Shown piece after piece: positions 61,346-64,000 of a stretch of 64,000 bases of DNA. Source of the DNA: an uncultured Paracoccaceae bacterium (lineage in GTDB: Bacteria > Pseudomonadota > Alphaproteobacteria > Rhodobacterales > Rhodobacteraceae); assembly GCA_938002605.1 (NCBI GenBank), contig CALLAF010000020.1, forward strand, positions 1 through 64,000. The letters are read 5' to 3'. The position numbers and the translations under genes are program-made. Position 1 is the stretch's first letter; each line of letters starts with the position of its first letter. The notes under the pieces were generated by a model. It had not been told where the DNA came from. It was given only the letters and a program-made list of their open reading frames with translations, and did no database searches.

Positions 61346-62866
61346 GTGCGAAATCGTGCAATTATTCTAAAGCTAGCTTTTGTTTGCTTGCCAATCGAGC
61401 TTTATGCAGGCGTCTTGGACGAGCCGCATCTGAACATCGTGCCACGCACGGCCGCTGAACAGACACGCATTGATGCGGTCACGACGCCGACGACTGATTT
61501 CACGGCGCCATCGGCGTTTGAAGAAAACCCAGGTGGGGCCGCAACTGTGCGTGCACGCAACGACGCAAATGCTTTTTCGCAGCCATCTGGCAACATCAGT
61601 TTTGAAGACGAGCTTACGTTTAAGGTTGGCAACGGGTTTTTCCGCAAGCTTTGGGTGTCTTCGCCTTCGTCGACGTTGGCGTCGGACGGGCTCGGGCCGC
61701 TTTACAATGCGCGGTCTTGCCAGCGTTGTCACATCAAAGATGGCCGTGGCCACACGCCCGCGAACGCGGAAGATAATGCTGTTTCGCTGTTTTTGCGGGT
61801 CTCAATTCTCGGTGGATTTGATGCGAAAACGGCTGATATTGAGGGCTATCTCGCGACTTTGCCTGACCCTACCTACGGGCGTCAACTGCAGGATTTCGCC
61901 GTGCAGGGACACCCGGCAGAGTATCGGCTGGATGTGACCTATACCGAAGAGCCGATCACATTGTCGGGAGGCGAAACCGTGTCTTTGCGCCACCCGACCT
62001 ATGTAGCCGCAGATTTGGGCTATGGCCCGATGCACCCTGATGCGATGATTAGCCCCCGCATTGCACCGCAGATGATTGGGCTGGGTCTGCTAGAATCAAT
62101 CCCTGCCGCGGATATTTTAGCAAACGCGGACCCCGAAGATGCGGATGGTGATGGCATATCTGGGCGTGCAAACATCGTTTGGTCATTGGAGTTTGATCAA
62201 CCCATGCTCGGGCGCTTTGGATTAAAGGCGGGGACACCAACGGTGCGGCATCAATCGGCAGCCGCGTTTTCGGGTGACATCGGCATTTCGTCACCGCTTT
62301 TTCCAAACGGTGCGGGCGAATGCACGCCAGCGCAGCAAGACTGCCTGACCGCGCCGCATGGGGATGGCGATGTCCGCGTCACCGAAGTTGATGCCACGGG
62401 AATGGATTTGATCACTTTCTATAGTAGCAATCTTGGCGTTCCCGCGCGCCGGAATGTTGATGATCCCCAGGTTTTGCGTGGCAAAGAGTTGTTTTATCAA
62501 ACTGGATGTATTTCTTGTCATACCCCAAGTTTCGTAACCCATCGTCAGGAACCCGAAACCGCGCAAAGCTTTCAATTGATCTGGCCATATTCCGATATGT
62601 TGCTGCATGATATGGGCGAGGGGCTGGCTGATCATCGCCCCGAAGCCCGCGCAACCGGGACCGAATGGCGCACGCCGCCCCTTTGGGGGATCGGGTTGAC
62701 TGAGCAGGTCAGCGGCCATAGCAATTTTTTGCACGACGGCCGGGCGCGCAGCCTAATGGAAGCGATCCTCTGGCATGGGGGTGAAGCACAGGCTATGCGT
62801 GATACAGTGATTGAAATGTCTAAGCACGACCGTGACGATCTGATCGCATTCTTGGAGAGCCTATGA
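61346..62866 (+). CDS. Di-heme c-type cytochrome of the DHOR family in an imelysin operon
   Basis: A 506-residue exported protein. I start at the GTG at 61346, giving a signal peptide (VRNRAIILKLAFVCLPIELY); the frame open from 61034 runs through the divergent gene. Heme sites are CQRCH (125-129, followed by IKDGRGH) and CISCH near 390. SGHSNFLHDGRARSLMEAIL is the family's late block. In other bacteria such cytochromes sit with imelysin genes. A role in periplasmic iron redox is plausible but unproven. Paralog of the gene at 20651. Coupled to the next gene by ATGA. Confidence 0.88.
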   Translation: MRNRAIILKLAFVCLPIELYAGVLDEPHLNIVPRTAAEQTRIDAVTTPTTDFTAPSAFEENPGGAATVRARNDANAFSQPSGNISFEDELTFKVGNGFFRKLWVSSPSSTLASDGLGPLYNARSCQRCHIKDGRGHTPANAEDNAVSLFLRVSILGGFDAKTADIEGYLATLPDPTYGRQLQDFAVQGHPAEYRLDVTYTEEPITLSGGETVSLRHPTYVAADLGYGPMHPDAMISPRIAPQMIGLGLLESIPAADILANADPEDADGDGISGRANIVWSLEFDQPMLGRFGLKAGTPTVRHQSAAAFSGDIGISSPLFPNGAGECTPAQQDCLTAPHGDGDVRVTEVDATGMDLITFYSSNLGVPARRNVDDPQVLRGKELFYQTGCISCHTPSFVTHRQEPETAQSFQLIWPYSDMLLHDMGEGLADHRPEARATGTEWRTPPLWGIGLTEQVSGHSNFLHDGRARSLMEAILWHGGEAQAMRDTVIEMSKHDRDDLIAFLESL

Positions 62867-63879
62867 AACGACTATTGTTAGCATTTTCGGTAACCTTGGT
62901 GGCGACCGGGGCACCTGCGCAATCACTGTCTGATTTGACCTCTGCGGCGCTCGATACGCATGTCTTGCCCGGATACGCACGGCTTGCTGCGCAATCGCAG
63001 GCCCTTGCAGATGTAGCGCAGGATGATTGCGATGCGGCGTCACCTGTGCTGACGGCAGCTTATGGTGACGCGTTCGATGCCTGGATCGGGGTCAGCCACA
63101 TGCGTTTTGGCCCGTCAGAGGTTGACGACCGCGCCTTTGCATTGGCGTTTTGGCCCGACAGTCGCGGGGTGACCCCGCGGTCATTGTTAGGCTTGATCAG
63201 TGACGAAGACCCGATTGGGATGGATGCCGCTGCTTATGCAGATGTTTCAATTGCAGCGCGCGGGTTCTACGCGCTTGAGTTTTTGCTATACGATGATGCG
63301 GTTGCAACGGCGGGCAGTGACAGTTATCGCTGTGCGCTGATCCAGACGGTCACGGCGGATATCGCTGCACTCACTAACGCGATTGATGCGGAGTGGCGGA
63401 CGTCTTATGCGGATCTGTTGCGGTTCCCAACGGCAACTGGGCCGTACCGGACCGACGAAGAAGCCGTGCAAGAACTGTTTAAAGCGGTTTCAACGGGGCT
63501 CGAATTTTTGGGTGACACACGGCTTGGTCGCCCCTTGGGAACATTTGACCGCCCGCGTCCAACTCGGGCCGAGCTCTGGCGTTCTCAGCGTTCTCAGAGA
63601 CATGTCGTGCTTTCGCTTGCGGCGCTGCGTGAACTGGCGCTCATTTTATCTGCTGACAATGAACAGGTGCACGCTGCGATGAAGGATGCGTTTGATCGGG
63701 CACAAGGCCGGATCGTGCGGATCGATGATCCAGCGTTTGCGGGGGTTTCTGACCCGTCGGGGCGATTTGTTATCGAAGTTCTTCAGCAAGAAATCTCGGC
63801 GATCCGCACGGTGGTACGCAATGATCTGGGGCCAAAGCTAGGCGTTGTAGCCGGGTTTAACGCGTTGGACGGCGATTGA
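62863..63879 (+). CDS. Second imelysin-family protein, with altered signature
   Basis: A 338-residue exported protein (signal MKRLLLAFSVTLVATGAPAQ). It has the imelysin fold pattern: FDAWIGVSHMRFGP with an early helix, and GFYALEFLLYDDA. The GxHxxE signature reads Gly134-Phe-Tyr136-Ala-Leu-Glu139, so the histidine is replaced by tyrosine. Two cysteines (56 and about 160) may pair. It is coupled to the cytochrome gene (ATGA) and to the DUF1513 gene 1 bp on. Probably a periplasmic partner in iron handling. Confidence 0.85.
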   Translation: MKRLLLAFSVTLVATGAPAQSLSDLTSAALDTHVLPGYARLAAQSQALADVAQDDCDAASPVLTAAYGDAFDAWIGVSHMRFGPSEVDDRAFALAFWPDSRGVTPRSLLGLISDEDPIGMDAAAYADVSIAARGFYALEFLLYDDAVATAGSDSYRCALIQTVTADIAALTNAIDAEWRTSYADLLRFPTATGPYRTDEEAVQELFKAVSTGLEFLGDTRLGRPLGTFDRPRPTRAELWRSQRSQRHVVLSLAALRELALILSADNEQVHAAMKDAFDRAQGRIVRIDDPAFAGVSDPSGRFVIEVLQQEISAIRTVVRNDLGPKLGVVAGFNALDGD

Positions 63880-63880
63880 A

Positions 63881-64000
63881 ATGACCAGCAGACGGCAGTT
63901 TTTGGCAGGGCTTTTGGCGACAGGGTTGGTGCCAACGCCTACCTGGGCTGATGCAGGGTCGCCGCAGTATCTTTCGGCGGGGGCATTGCCGGATGGATCA
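63881..64000 (+). CDS. DUF1513 protein, N-terminus only (cut by the window edge)
   Basis: Forty codons from an ATG at 63881: a Tat-type leader MTSRRQFLAGLLATGLVPTP and the beginning of a mature domain (DAGSPQYLSAGALPDG). Export by Tat and position right after a DHOR cytochrome and an imelysin match the DUF1513 beta-propeller-like proteins found at the end of such operons. The rest is outside the window. Confidence 0.7.
   Translation, partial: MTSRRQFLAGLLATGLVPTPTWADAGSPQYLSAGALPDGS

Noticed and set aside
1-64000. tRNA/rRNA genes, CRISPR arrays, insertion sequences or prophage modules
   Set aside because: None seen on reading both strands; no tRNA-like cloverleaf, spaced direct-repeat array, transposase or phage structural cluster was recognised.

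Overview
The window looks like a chromosomal segment of a marine alphaproteobacterium of the Rhodobacterales (Roseobacter group). The evidence is a class I lysyl-tRNA synthetase, an F0 ATPase operon (atpI-atpB-atpE-atpF'-atpF) separate from F1, a MipZ division ATPase, the ffh/rpsP/rimM/trmD/rplS/rpmE group and FadR-, LysR-, HxlR- and ArsR-type regulators. I see no rRNA, tRNA, CRISPR array, prophage module or transposase. Genes are tightly packed, with many ATGA/TAATG start-stop overlaps and several convergent 3' overlaps.

Layout. 1-7.5 kb: the end of a GcvT-domain oxidoreductase; a minus-strand trio (aldo/keto reductase, FAD oxidoreductase, acetyltransferase); a coupled pair encoding a small protein and a ten-cysteine protein; then yghZ, nadD-dacB and a TerB-like gene. 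7.5-11.6 kb: lysK and a large parallel beta-helix protein. 11.7-17.6 kb: a complete urease locus ureD-A-B-C-[45-codon ORF]-[secreted protein]-E-F-G. 17.6-24.8 kb: an outer-membrane-like protein, acs, a di-heme cytochrome, an MscS channel and an RTX-repeat protein. 25-32.5 kb: leucine biosynthesis (leuC, leuD, leuB), with a chimeric lipoprotein gene between leuC and leuD that begins with a copy of the first 12 codons of leuD. 32.6-39.4 kb: transporter, glutamate-synthase-like enzyme, mipZ, DEAD-box helicase, SDR/HxlR pair. 39.5-46.9 kb: the translation/export cluster, interrupted by an opposite-strand phosphotransferase gene and an unknown gene. 47-57 kb: azoreductase/LysR pair, EamA exporter, ArsR, the F0 operon, a CPBP protease, a GntR regulator, an OmpA lipoprotein and an Ada-like repair protein. 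56.8-64 kb: nth, adenosine kinase, then an iron-handling region (imelysin, Dps, di-heme cytochrome, second imelysin, DUF1513).

The most interesting signal joins two distant parts of the window. A palindrome TCCGA-N9-TCGGA lies upstream of the first imelysin gene (58541) and upstream of the second di-heme cytochrome/imelysin operon (61301). A near-copy (TCCGA-N9-TCGGC) lies upstream of the lone di-heme cytochrome at 20-22 kb (22342). An exact Irr-type palindrome TTTAGAA-TAA-TTCTAAA lies upstream of dps. Together these suggest an iron regulon in which periplasmic imelysin-family proteins and di-heme cytochromes work together. The second most interesting feature is the leuD-derived signal peptide on the lipoprotein between leuC and leuD. 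Functions are inferred from recognisable motifs and family memory; no database search was run.
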